From: Comamonadaceae bacterium
Lineage (GTDB): Bacteria; Pseudomonadota; Gammaproteobacteria; Burkholderiales; Burkholderiaceae_C
Length of the DNA: 64,000 bases
Assembly (NCBI GenBank): GCA_027486755.1
Contig: JAIXOM010000059.1
Location: 248,001 to 312,000 of the forward strand
Direction: 5' to 3'
Below the pieces are notes generated by a model. The model had not been told where the DNA came from and ran no database searches. It saw nothing but the letters and a program-made list of their open reading frames with translations. The position numbers were made by a program, and so were the translations under genes. Each line of letters starts with the position of its first letter. Positions within the stretch are counted from its first letter, which is position 1. Positions 26,641 through 34,509 of this stretch are shown piece after piece.

Positions 26641-28170
26641 ATGAGCTCCACCAATCTGTTTGCCGCCCTCAGGGCGGCCTTTCCCGCTGACTTGGACAGC
26701 ATCGCCATCGAGACCGACAACGGTTTGAATTACTCCTGGCGCGACCTCGATCGTGGTACCGCAATGATGGCCAATCTGCTCGCGTCGCTCGAGCTTGAGC
26801 CCGGTGCGCGCGTCGCGGTACAGGTCGAAAAATCGGTTGAAGCGGCGATGCTCTACCTGGCCACCTTGCGTGCCGGCTATGTGTTCTTGCCGCTGAACAC
26901 CGCCTACCAGAGCGCCGAGATTGAATACTTCATCGGCAATGCCGAGCCGGCGGTGGTGGTGTGCAGCAAGAAGAATTTCGGCTGGGTCAGCCCGCTGGCC
27001 TTCCAGGCCGGCGCCAAGGCGGTATTCACCCTGGATGAGGACCGCAGCGGCACCTTGCTCGAGCGGGCGGCGCACTGCAGCGACGCGCACACGGTGGCTG
27101 AGAGATCAGCCGACGACCTGGCCGCCATTCTCTATACCAGCGGCACCACCGGCCGCAGCAAGGGCGCCATGCTCACGCACGGCAATTTGCTGAGCAATGC
27201 GGTGGTGCTCAAGAGCTACTGGGGCTGGAAGCGCGGCGATGTGCTGATTCATGCGCTGCCGATTTTTCATGTGCATGGTTTGTTTGTGGCGCTGCATGGC
27301 GCTTTGCTCAATGGCAGCAAGATGCTCTGGCAGGGCCGGTTCGACCCCAAGTGGGTGATCGGCAAGTTGCCTGAGGCCACGGTGTTCATGGGCGTGCCCA
27401 CGCTGTATGTGCGCATGTTGGCCGAGCCCTCGCTCCAGCGCCAGGCCTGCAGCAATATGCGCCTGTTCATCTCGGGCTCGGCGCCGCTCTTGATCGAGAC
27501 CTTCCGCGACTGGCAGGAGCGCACCAGCCACACGATTTTGGAGCGTTACGGCATGAGCGAGACCGCCATGCTCACCTCCAACCCCTACAAGGCCAAAGAG
27601 GGCGAGCGCCGTGGCGGCACCGTCGGCTTTCCCTTGCCCGGCGTGGGCGTGCGGGTGCGCGGCGATGCCGGGCAGGATCTGCCGGCCGGCGAGATCGGCG
27701 GCATTGAGGTGCGCGGGCCCAATGTGTTCAAGGGCTACTGGCGCATGCCCGAGAAAACCCGCGAGGAATTCACCAGCGACGGCTGGTTCAAGACCGGCGA
27801 TGTGGGGCAGATCGACAAGCGGGGTTATGTGACCATCGTCGGGCGCAGCAAGGACCTGATCATCAGTGGCGGCTACAACGTCTACCCAGCCGAGATTGAG
27901 GGCTATATCAACGACATGCCCGGCGTGGCTGAAAGCGCGGTGGTGGGCGTGCCTCACCCCGATTTTGGCGAGGTCGGCGTAGCGGTGCTCACCCTCAAGA
28001 GTGGCGCGGCGCTGGAGCCCGAAGCGGTGATCGCCAGCCTGAAGGCCAAGCTGGCCAACTTCAAGATCCCCAAGCGTTGTTATGTGGTCAGCGAGTTACC
28101 GCGCAACACCATGGGCAAGGTGCAAAAGAACCTGCTGCGCGATCAGCACAAGGGCTTGTTTGCGTCTTGA
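26641..28170 (+). CDS. matB: malonyl-CoA synthetase-like acyl-CoA ligase
   Basis: This is an AMP-forming acyl-CoA ligase of 509 residues. Motifs include the P-loop ILYTSGTTGRSKGAM, ERYGMSETAMLTSNP, RRGGTVGFPLPGV and the C-terminal GRSKDLIISGGYN and PRNTMGKVQKN. The SETAMLTSNPY and RRGGTVGFPLPGV segments match malonyl-CoA synthetases (MatB), which activate malonate or methylmalonate. In the classic mat operon MatB is paired with a malonyl-CoA decarboxylase and a transporter; here its partners are a crotonase-family protein and a Bug protein. The symbol is a best match, not proven. Confidence 0.85.
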   Translation: MSSTNLFAALRAAFPADLDSIAIETDNGLNYSWRDLDRGTAMMANLLASLELEPGARVAVQVEKSVEAAMLYLATLRAGYVFLPLNTAYQSAEIEYFIGNAEPAVVVCSKKNFGWVSPLAFQAGAKAVFTLDEDRSGTLLERAAHCSDAHTVAERSADDLAAILYTSGTTGRSKGAMLTHGNLLSNAVVLKSYWGWKRGDVLIHALPIFHVHGLFVALHGALLNGSKMLWQGRFDPKWVIGKLPEATVFMGVPTLYVRMLAEPSLQRQACSNMRLFISGSAPLLIETFRDWQERTSHTILERYGMSETAMLTSNPYKAKEGERRGGTVGFPLPGVGVRVRGDAGQDLPAGEIGGIEVRGPNVFKGYWRMPEKTREEFTSDGWFKTGDVGQIDKRGYVTIVGRSKDLIISGGYNVYPAEIEGYINDMPGVAESAVVGVPHPDFGEVGVAVLTLKSGAALEPEAVIASLKAKLANFKIPKRCYVVSELPRNTMGKVQKNLLRDQHKGLFAS

Positions 28171-28198
28171 GCCGCGGGCGCAGCGCTGAGCCGTATGC

Positions 28199-28285
28199 TC
28201 AGCGCGCCTGATGGCGCTGGCTCATGCCGCCGTCGACCGCGATGCTGGTGCCCGAGATGTAAGACGCTGCGCCAGAGGGCTCAGC
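28199..28285 (-). pseudogene. C-terminal remnant of a short-chain dehydrogenase (SDR)
   Basis: On the minus strand this stretch encodes EPSGAASYISGTSIAVDGG followed by MSQRHQAR and a stop. It is a clear match to the end of SDR enzymes (the YITG..I.VDGG element). Nothing of the rest of an SDR is found upstream: that DNA codes for the universal stress protein in another frame. About 28 codons survive, so this is a truncated gene left by a deletion. It sits between the matB-like gene and usp. Confidence 0.72.
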
Positions 28286-28724
28286 GTAGCACCAGCACCG
28301 GCAGCGGTGAGTGGGTGAGCACGTGGGTGGTCTCGCTGCCCAGCAGCAGGCGCTTGATGCCTTTGCGTCCGTGCGAGGCCATCACGATGAGATCGCACTT
28401 ATTCTTCTTAGCGCAGGCGATCACGGTTTCGGCCACCAGATCGGAGCGTATGGTCAGCCCCTTGGCTTTGAGGCCGCGTGTTTCGGCTTTGGCTTTGAGT
28501 TGATCGACCAGACCCTGCGCTTTCTCAGACCACTGTTTCTCGATCTTGCCGACCTCGGTCATCGAGGCGGTGATACCGCCTTCAAAGTAGCTCATGGGGT
28601 AGCGCGGGACCACATTGAGAAACACGATTTGCGCGCCGCTGAGCTCGGCCAGATCGAGCGCCGACTGTACCGCTTTGGCGGACAGGCGGGAGCCGTCGGT
28701 CGGCACGAGAATGCTTTGATACAT
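28281..28724 (-). CDS. universal stress protein UspA family
   Basis: The 147-residue single-domain Usp starts MYQSILVPTDGS and keeps the ATP-binding motif GRKGIKRLLLGS near residues 125-136. ATG 28724 is chosen because AGGAGAG lies before it and the protein then begins exactly as the family does. A TTGAT-N4-GTCAA box lies 58 bp upstream, so FNR control under low oxygen is likely. It is downstream of fnr on the same strand. Confidence 0.92.
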   Translation of the reverse strand: MYQSILVPTDGSRLSAKAVQSALDLAELSGAQIVFLNVVPRYPMSYFEGGITASMTEVGKIEKQWSEKAQGLVDQLKAKAETRGLKAKGLTIRSDLVAETVIACAKKNKCDLIVMASHGRKGIKRLLLGSETTHVLTHSPLPVLVLR

Positions 28725-28781
28725 AGAGGCTCTCCTGAGTTGTTGGTCTGTCCAGCATAGGACGCGTACAGCGGCTGGGGC

Positions 28782-28795
28782 TTGATCCAAGTCAA
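28782..28795. promoter_or_regulatory. FNR-like box upstream of usp
   Basis: TTGATCCAAGTCAA matches the FNR/Anr consensus TTGAT-N4-ATCAA at 9 of 10 positions. It lies 58 bp before the usp start codon, a distance that suits an activated promoter, in the gap between fnr and usp. Confidence 0.7.
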
Positions 28796-28894
28796 GGACT
28801 GTGTGCTTGGCGGCTCCTGTGCCCTGACGGCCCAGCGGGCGCTGGACCGGCTGCCTGGGGTGCAGTCGCTGCGGGTGAGCCCGCTCGCTGCCCC

Positions 28895-29614
28895 TCAGTG
28901 GCAGACCTGGGGATTGACCAGGCGCTTGAGTGCCTCTGCATCCTGAATGTGGATGTGGCGCTTCTTGACCTCGATGATGCCCTCATCGGCAAAGCGCGAG
29001 AAGGTACGGCTGACCGTTTCGAGTTTCATGCCCAGGTAGCTGCCGATTTCTTCGCGCGTCATGCGCAGGATCAGTTCCTTGCGTGAGAAGCCGCGGGCCT
29101 GAAGTCGTTGCACCAAATTAAGCAGAAAGGCAGCCAGCCGCTCTTCGGCGCGCATAGTGCCCAGCAGCAGCATGACACCGTGCTCACGCACAATCTCGCG
29201 GCTCATGATGCGGTGCACATGTTTTTGTAGCGCGCCGACTTCTCTGGAGATTTCTTCGATGCGGTCAAAAGGCATGACGCACACTTCTGCGTCTTCAAGG
29301 GCGATAGCATCGCAGGTGTGGTGTTCGTTGACGATGCCGTCCAGGCCAATGATCTCGCCAGCCATCTGAAAACCGGTGACTTGGTCGCGCCCATCCTCGG
29401 TGGTCAGGCTGGTCTTGAAAAATCCGGTGCGCACCGAATACAGCGAGGTGAAGGGCTCGCCGTTGTGAAACAGGGCGGCTCCACGTTTGATGCCGCGGCG
29501 CTGACTCACGAGGTCATCGACCCGCTGCAGCTCCACCTCCTTGAGTCCGATTGGCATGCACAGCTCGCGCAGATTGCAATTGGAACAAGCGACTTTGATG
29601 GTTTCTTTCAGCAT
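28895..29614 (-). CDS. fnr: FNR-type oxygen-sensing transcription regulator
   Basis: This is a CRP/FNR-family regulator of 239 residues that binds DNA when its [4Fe-4S] cluster is intact. The cysteines are visible: Cys10, Cys13 and Cys19 (CSNCNLRELC) and a distant Cys101 (HHTCDA). A cyclic-nucleotide-like domain precedes a helix-turn-helix whose recognition helix has ETVSRTFSR, the E..SR pattern that reads TTGAT half-sites. ATG 29614 has AGGAGAGG before it; the longer upstream reading is not needed. It is divergent from hemN. Confidence 0.94.
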   Translation of the reverse strand: MLKETIKVACSNCNLRELCMPIGLKEVELQRVDDLVSQRRGIKRGAALFHNGEPFTSLYSVRTGFFKTSLTTEDGRDQVTGFQMAGEIIGLDGIVNEHHTCDAIALEDAEVCVMPFDRIEEISREVGALQKHVHRIMSREIVREHGVMLLLGTMRAEERLAAFLLNLVQRLQARGFSRKELILRMTREEIGSYLGMKLETVSRTFSRFADEGIIEVKKRHIHIQDAEALKRLVNPQVCH

Positions 29615-29726
29615 GTACCTCTCCTGATCCCGCCGGCGGTCTGAACCTTTTGATGCAATTATCTCGGGGCGGGTGTGCACTGATACAGCACAGCCGTAAA
29701 AAAATCACAGTTCCTTACAGCAGCGC

Positions 29727-29740
29727 TTGACCCAGGTCAA
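29727..29740. promoter_or_regulatory. FNR-like box between fnr and hemN
   Basis: TTGACCCAGGTCAA is a perfect dyad with FNR-type spacing (TTGAC-N4-GTCAA). It is 57 bp before hemN and 113 bp before fnr, so it could activate hemN and autoregulate fnr. Confidence 0.7.
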
Positions 29741-29797
29741 GGCGCGCTGCAGGCGCCCGCGGCACAGTGTTCATTCACCGCCTGAAATGCCTCACCC

Positions 29798-31177
29798 ATG
29801 AGCTTTGTCTCAACCGACCTGCTGCGCCAAATGGACCTCCAGGGTCCGCGCTACACCTCTTACCCGACGGCCGACCGTTTTGTCGAGGCCTTTGGTGACA
29901 CCGACTATGTGCAGGCCTTGCAACAGCGGCGCAGCGGCCCGGCCCGCGCCAGCGCGCTGTCGCTGTACGTGCATATTCCGTTTTGCGAGTCGCTGTGCTA
30001 CTTCTGCGCCTGCAACAAGATCGTCACCCGCCATCATGAGCGTGCGCAGCCCTATTTGCGCTACCTCAGCCGTGAGCTTGATCTGCATGTGGCGCATCTG
30101 GGCAGCGGGCAGACCCTCAGTCAGTTGCACTTGGGCGGCGGCACGCCCACCTTCCTGAGTGACGAAGAGTTGCGCAGTTTGCTCGCCATGATTGGCCGCA
30201 GCTTCCACCTGGTGCCTGGGGGGGAGTACTCGATCGAGGTCGATCCGCGCACGGTGACGGCAGCGCGGCTGGCGGTGCTGGCCGAGTTGGGTTTTAAGCG
30301 CTTGAGCTTTGGCGTGCAAGACTTTGACGCGGCGGTGCAGCGCGCGGTTCACCGCTTGCAGCCGGCCCAACAGGTGTTCGAGTTGGTGGCGCAGGCGCGG
30401 CAGCTGGGCTTTGAGTCTATCAATATCGACTTGATCTATGGCTTGCCGCTGCAGAGCCCGGAGTCGTTTGACCGCACCTTGGCCCAGGTCACTGCCTTGC
30501 GGCCCGATCGCGTGGCGCTGTATGCCTATGCCCATCTGCCCGATCGCTTCAAGCCGCAGCGGCGCATCCAAGCGGCGCAGCTGCCGGCGGCTCCGGCCAA
30601 GATCACGATGCTCGCGCGCTCGCTCGACGCGTTCGAAAAAGCCGGCTACGAGTATGTCGGCCTGGACCACTTCGCTTTGCCCGGCGATGCGCTGGTGATG
30701 GCCCGGCGGCAGGGACGCATGCACCGAAACGTTCAGGGCTATAGCACCCAGCCCGATGCCGATCTGATCGCCCTGGGCGTTTCCTCAATCGGTCGCATGG
30801 GCGCTACCTACAGCCAGAACGCCAAGACCTTGGAGGAGTATTGCGACCTGCTCGATCAAGGGCGATTGCCGGTGGTGCGGGGGCTGGCCCTGTCGCGCGA
30901 CGACCTAATTCGACGCACTGTGATCATGACCCTGATGTGCCAGGGTGAGCTGCAGTTTGAGTCTGTCGAACTGGCTTTCTTGATCGACTTCAGCAGCTAC
31001 TTCGCGTCCGAGTTACAGGCCCTGTCGCCCTTGCAGGCCCAAGGCCTGGTACAGGTGGGCGCCTCTGGGATCATGGTGACCGCGCAGGGCTGGTTTTTCG
31101 TGCGCGCAGTGGCCATGGTGTTTGACCGCTATCTGCAGTCCGACCGCAATCGGGCGCGGTTTTCACAGCTTATCTGA
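29798..31177 (+). CDS. hemN: oxygen-independent coproporphyrinogen III oxidase
   Basis: This is a radical-SAM enzyme that decarboxylates coproporphyrinogen III for haem synthesis without oxygen. The cluster motif C-x3-C-x2-C-x-C is at Cys63, 67, 70 and 72 (CESLCYFCAC). The N-terminal GPRYTSYPTADRF and the SFGVQDFD, NIDLIYGLP and GLDHFALP blocks are those of true HemN rather than HemW. At 459 residues it is full length. An FNR-like box lies upstream. Its end overlaps the convergent exporter gene by 15 bp. Confidence 0.95.
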   Translation: MSFVSTDLLRQMDLQGPRYTSYPTADRFVEAFGDTDYVQALQQRRSGPARASALSLYVHIPFCESLCYFCACNKIVTRHHERAQPYLRYLSRELDLHVAHLGSGQTLSQLHLGGGTPTFLSDEELRSLLAMIGRSFHLVPGGEYSIEVDPRTVTAARLAVLAELGFKRLSFGVQDFDAAVQRAVHRLQPAQQVFELVAQARQLGFESINIDLIYGLPLQSPESFDRTLAQVTALRPDRVALYAYAHLPDRFKPQRRIQAAQLPAAPAKITMLARSLDAFEKAGYEYVGLDHFALPGDALVMARRQGRMHRNVQGYSTQPDADLIALGVSSIGRMGATYSQNAKTLEEYCDLLDQGRLPVVRGLALSRDDLIRRTVIMTLMCQGELQFESVELAFLIDFSSYFASELQALSPLQAQGLVQVGASGIMVTAQGWFFVRAVAMVFDRYLQSDRNRARFSQLI

Positions 31178-32083
31178 TCGTGGTGTCGCTGGCCCCGCCG
31201 GCCAGGTGGCCAGAACGACAGCGGCCAGGCCCATGAGCATGGCCAGCCACTGCGCAGGCGCCAGAGCCTCACCCAGGGCCAGCAGGCCCACTAGGCAGGC
31301 GCTGATGGGCAGCATGACGGTGAAGATGCCGGCCTGGCTGGCGCTCACGCCCCGCAGCCCACTCATCCACAGCCAGACGCTCCAGACGCTGGCCGCCAGG
31401 CCGTAGAACAGCAGCAAGGCCCAGGCCCACAAGGGAACGCTGCTCCAATCGAAACGTAGCGCGGACCACAGGCCCAATGGCGTCATCAGCACCAGCCCCC
31501 AGAGATTGATCAAGGCGGTGATGCGGCGCGCCGACAGCACGCCCGTCAGCCGCTTGCCCATCACCGCATAGGCTGCCTCACACAGCACCGCGCCCACCAG
31601 CAGTAGATGTCCCAAGTTGCCCCGCCCTGCCTGGGCGTCAGACGCCACGCCTTGGTTCGCTCCGCCGGCTGAGAGCACCGCAATGCCGCCCACTGCCAGC
31701 GCGGTTGCCAGAGCCTGGCGCACTGAGATGTGCTCCTTCAGCCAGAGCCACCCCAACACCGCCACGGCCGCTGGTATGGCCGACATGATCACTCCGGCTG
31801 CGGTGGCAGTGCTCAAGGCTACGCCGTAGAGCATGCAGATGGAAAACAGGAAGTTGCCCAGTAAAGCCGACAGGAATAAATGCCTGTGAGTGGCTGGCGT
31901 CCATGGCGGCTCCTCGGCCGGCCGGCGCAGCCAGTGCAGCATGGCCAGAGCCCCTATGCCAAAGCGCAGCCAGGCGAGCAAGAAAACCGGCCAGACTGCC
32001 AGCAGCGGTTTGGACAGGGCCACATAGCTGCCCACCAGGGCCATGCTCAGAGCCAGGCAGCCCTGCGCCACAATCGTTCGCAT
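31163..32083 (-). CDS. EamA/DMT-family transporter
   Basis: The 306-residue protein has about ten hydrophobic helices in two EamA halves, typical of drug/metabolite exporters (the second half includes QAGIFTVMLPISACLVGLLALGE). Substrates of the family are mostly amino acids and metabolites; none can be assigned here. It is convergent with hemN and divergent from the gene at 32127. Confidence 0.85.
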   Translation of the reverse strand: MRTIVAQGCLALSMALVGSYVALSKPLLAVWPVFLLAWLRFGIGALAMLHWLRRPAEEPPWTPATHRHLFLSALLGNFLFSICMLYGVALSTATAAGVIMSAIPAAVAVLGWLWLKEHISVRQALATALAVGGIAVLSAGGANQGVASDAQAGRGNLGHLLLVGAVLCEAAYAVMGKRLTGVLSARRITALINLWGLVLMTPLGLWSALRFDWSSVPLWAWALLLFYGLAASVWSVWLWMSGLRGVSASQAGIFTVMLPISACLVGLLALGEALAPAQWLAMLMGLAAVVLATWPAGPATPRSDKL

Positions 32084-32126
32084 ACAGATTCAGCCTCCGG
32101 CGTGTTGTGCCGGACCGCCTGCGATC

Positions 32127-32582
32127 ATGCCCCAAGATCATCCTGTTTTGGAACGCCCCGAGGACGCCGCAAAACCACCGACGGTCTCACTGCTGTTCGT
32201 CTACGGCACTTTGCGCATGGGCGGGAGCAATGACATCCGTCGCTTCGGGCCTTACTCGCGTCTGTTGGGGCCAGCTCGGGTTCGCGCAAGGCTCTATGAC
32301 CTGGGTGACTATCCGGGCCTGGTGCTGGGCGGGCTTGATTGGGTCAGCGGTGAGCTGCACGCGATAGCGCCTGAGATCGAGCCGGCACTCGATGCGCTCG
32401 AAGAGGTCTGGCCACAGCGCAGCGGTCTATACCGGCGCACCCGGGCTTTGGTGATGGCTGGCGCTCAAAGCCATGGCGCCCTGGTCTATGCGATGGACCG
32501 CAGCCGTGGGCGGCTCTGGCCGCAGATCGCATGCGGTGACTGGCTCACCCACTTGGGGCGCCGAGCGGGGCCCCGCGCCTGA
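32127..32582 (+). CDS. gamma-glutamylcyclotransferase (AIG2-like) family protein
   Basis: This is a small cytoplasmic protein (151 residues) with the family start LLFVYGTLRMGGSN, a YPGLVLGG strand and the conserved acidic helix of the form LDALEEVWPQRSGLYRR. Members form 5-oxoproline from gamma-glutamyl amino acids or act on gamma-glutamylamines. ATG 32127 is preferred; the longer upstream frame overlaps the divergent exporter start without added homology. Confidence 0.8.
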   Translation: MPQDHPVLERPEDAAKPPTVSLLFVYGTLRMGGSNDIRRFGPYSRLLGPARVRARLYDLGDYPGLVLGGLDWVSGELHAIAPEIEPALDALEEVWPQRSGLYRRTRALVMAGAQSHGALVYAMDRSRGRLWPQIACGDWLTHLGRRAGPRA

Positions 32583-32894
32583 AGTTGGTGCTTGCAGGGC
32601 TGCGGCTATTTTTCGCATGGCGATATTTTATTTTCTCTATGTGAAATTTACAATTGCTGCAGCGCAGCGTTTTTTCTCAATATGAGACATTGAATTTCTC
32701 AATCCGAAATTCTGAAATTAGATTGTTGATTTCAAATGAGAAAATTTATGTCTTATATAAGACACAAGAGTTGTTAATAGTCTTGTAGAAGACTTAAAGT
32801 AGATCCACGAACCGAGGCCCTGGGCACAAGCTATGCGTGTTCCCTCAGGCCGTCCGGTATCTGGTTTTTTCTTCAACTTCTCTGGAGTCTTCAC
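32583..32894. promoter_or_regulatory. AT-rich, palindrome-rich aceA promoter region
   Basis: These 312 bases are strikingly AT-rich compared with the surroundings and contain several dyads. TGTCTTATATAAGACA at 32749-32764 is a perfect 16-bp palindrome. AGTCTTGTAGAAGACT at 32779-32794 has the same GTCTT-N4-AAGAC halves. TCTCAATATGAGA at 32675-32687 is a dyad of another type, with relatives near 32696 and 32730. They look like operators for two regulators controlling isocitrate lyase. No gene is seen here. Confidence 0.7.
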
Positions 32895-34226
32895 ATGCCC
32901 CAAGCCCTGACCGAACAACTCAGCCGCGAGCAACAAGTTGCCGCCCTGGAAAAAGAATGGGCCAGCAGCCCGCGCTGGAAGGGCGTCAAACGTGGCTACA
33001 GCGCCGCCGACGTGGTGCGCCTGCGCGGCAGCATGCCGATCGAGCACACCCTGGCCAAGCGCGGCGCGGAAAAGCTCTGGGAAAAAATCAACGGGGGTGC
33101 CAAGAAGGGCTATGTGAACGCCTTTGGCGCCATCAGCGCTGGCCAGGCCATGCAGCAGGCCAAGGCCGGTTTGGAGGCGGTGTATCTGTCGGGTTGGCAG
33201 GTAGCTGCTGACGGCAATACCTCTGAAACCATGTACCCCGACCAGTCGCTCTATGCCTACGACTCGGTGCCCACCATGGTTCGCCGTATCAACAACACCT
33301 TCAAGCGCGCTGATGAGATCCAGTGGGGCCGTGGCATCGATCCCGGCAGCAAGGAGTTCATCGACTACTTCCTGCCCATCGTGGCCGACGGCGAGGCCGG
33401 CTTTGGTGGCGTGCTCAATGCGTTTGAGCTGACCAAGAACATGATCACCGCCGGCGCTGCGGGTGTGCACTTCGAAGACCAGCTGGCCGCCGTCAAAAAA
33501 TGCGGCCACATGGGTGGCAAGGTCTTGGTGCCCACGCAAGAGGCCATTGAGAAGCTGCTGTCGGCGCGTTTTGCTGCTGACGTGATGGGCGTGCCCACCG
33601 TGGTGCTGGCCCGCACCGATGCCGAGGCCGCCAACTTGCTGACCAGCGACCACGACGCCAATGACAAGCCCTTCCTGACCGGCGACCGCACCCAAGAGGG
33701 CTTTTACCGCGTCAAAAATGGCCTGGAGCAGGCCATCAGCCGCGGCGTGGCCTACGCACCCTATGCCGACCTGGTCTGGTGCGAGACCGGTACGCCCGAC
33801 CTGGGCTTTGCCCGCGAGTTTGCGCAGGCTGTGCATGCCGCCTGCCCGGGCAAGCTGCTGTCTTACAACTGCTCGCCCTCCTTCAACTGGAAGAAAAACC
33901 TGGACGACGCCACCATCGCCAGGTTCCAAGAAGAGCTGTCAGCGCTGGGCTACAAGTACCAGTTCATCACCCTGGCCGGCATCCACATCAACTGGTTCAA
34001 CACCTTCAAGTTCGCCAAGGCCTATGCCGAGGGCGAGGGCATGAAGCACTACGTGAACATGGTGCAGGAGCCCGAGTTCGCCGCCCGTGAGCAGGGCTAC
34101 ACCTTCGTGTCGCACCAGCAGGAAGTCGGCGCTGGTTACTTTGACGATGTGACCACCGTGATCCAGGGCGGCACGTCTTCAGTCAAGGCCCTGACCGGCT
34201 CGACCGAAGAAGAGCAGTTCCACTGA
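32895..34226 (+). CDS. aceA: isocitrate lyase
   Basis: The enzyme cleaves isocitrate to glyoxylate and succinate, the first step of the glyoxylate bypass needed for growth on acetate and fatty acids. The catalytic loop KKCGHMGG (Cys203) is intact, as are [18 protein letters not shown] and [10 protein letters not shown]. At 443 residues it is full length. Malate synthase is not in the window. An AT-rich operator region lies upstream and a strong terminator downstream. Confidence 0.96.
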   Translation: MPQALTEQLSREQQVAALEKEWASSPRWKGVKRGYSAADVVRLRGSMPIEHTLAKRGAEKLWEKINGGAKKGYVNAFGAISAGQAMQQAKAGLEAVYLSGWQVAADGNTSETMYPDQSLYAYDSVPTMVRRINNTFKRADEIQWGRGIDPGSKEFIDYFLPIVADGEAGFGGVLNAFELTKNMITAGAAGVHFEDQLAAVKKCGHMGGKVLVPTQEAIEKLLSARFAADVMGVPTVVLARTDAEAANLLTSDHDANDKPFLTGDRTQEGFYRVKNGLEQAISRGVAYAPYADLVWCETGTPDLGFAREFAQAVHAACPGKLLSYNCSPSFNWKKNLDDATIARFQEELSALGYKYQFITLAGIHINWFNTFKFAKAYAEGEGMKHYVNMVQEPEFAAREQGYTFVSHQQEVGAGYFDDVTTVIQGGTSSVKALTGSTEEEQFH

Positions 34227-34268
34227 GTTTTGTGCCCCGGCGCCACCCGCGTCGCTTACGCAAGCACT

Positions 34269-34295
34269 AAGCCCGGGCGATCCCCGGGCTTTTTT
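34269..34295 (+). terminator. rho-independent terminator after aceA
   Basis: The sequence AAGCCCGGGCGATCCCCGGG, then CTTTTTT, forms an AGCCCGGG/CCCGGGCT stem followed by six T, 43 bp past the aceA stop. Confidence 0.9.
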
Positions 34296-34371
34296 GCGTC
34301 CGGTATGCCGGTGCGGTCCCAGCTGTTTGTGAGAAAATTCGTTCAAGTCAACCCACAAGAGCGAGAAAGGC

Positions 34372-34422
34372 ATGATGGTTATGACACCGCGAACTCCCTC
34401 GGAGATCTTGGCGGGCCTTTGA
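34372..34422 (+). CDS. possible 16-residue leader peptide before thrS
   Basis: An ATG with a GAGAAAGG ribosome site opens a short frame encoding MMVMTPRTPSEILAGL. It ends 87 bp before thrS and 40 bp before a terminator-like hairpin. Two threonine codons (ACA, ACT) are present, fewer than in classic threonine attenuators. It may be a leader peptide or chance; the good ribosome site is the main support. Confidence 0.35.
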   Translation: MMVMTPRTPSEILAGL

Positions 34423-34462
34423 TGGCCGGCAGGTCGCGCCTGTCTCTCGCACCCTCATGAAA

Positions 34463-34490
34463 GCGCGGCCCCTGCCGCGTTTTTTGTTTT
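34463..34490 (+). terminator. terminator/attenuator hairpin just before thrS
   Basis: CGCGGC pairs with GCCGCG around a 4-nt loop and is followed by TTTTTTG and TTTT. It ends about 20 bp before the thrS start codon, so any transcript for thrS started upstream would have to read through it. That placement suggests attenuation rather than simple termination. Confidence 0.65.
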
Positions 34491-34509
34491 TCATCTGCTC
34501 ATTTCAAAC

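Noticed and set aside
28795..28905. Plus-strand stretch reading GSCALTAQRALDRLPGVQSL, like a heavy-metal-associated domain
   Set aside because: It could be a remnant of a copper ATPase or chaperone, but it has no start, the CxxC is not standard and it is too short to be sure; a profile search would decide.
32043..32126. Upstream extension of the gamma-glutamylcyclotransferase frame
   Set aside because: It overlaps the start of the divergent exporter and adds no family sequence; ATG 32127 fits better.
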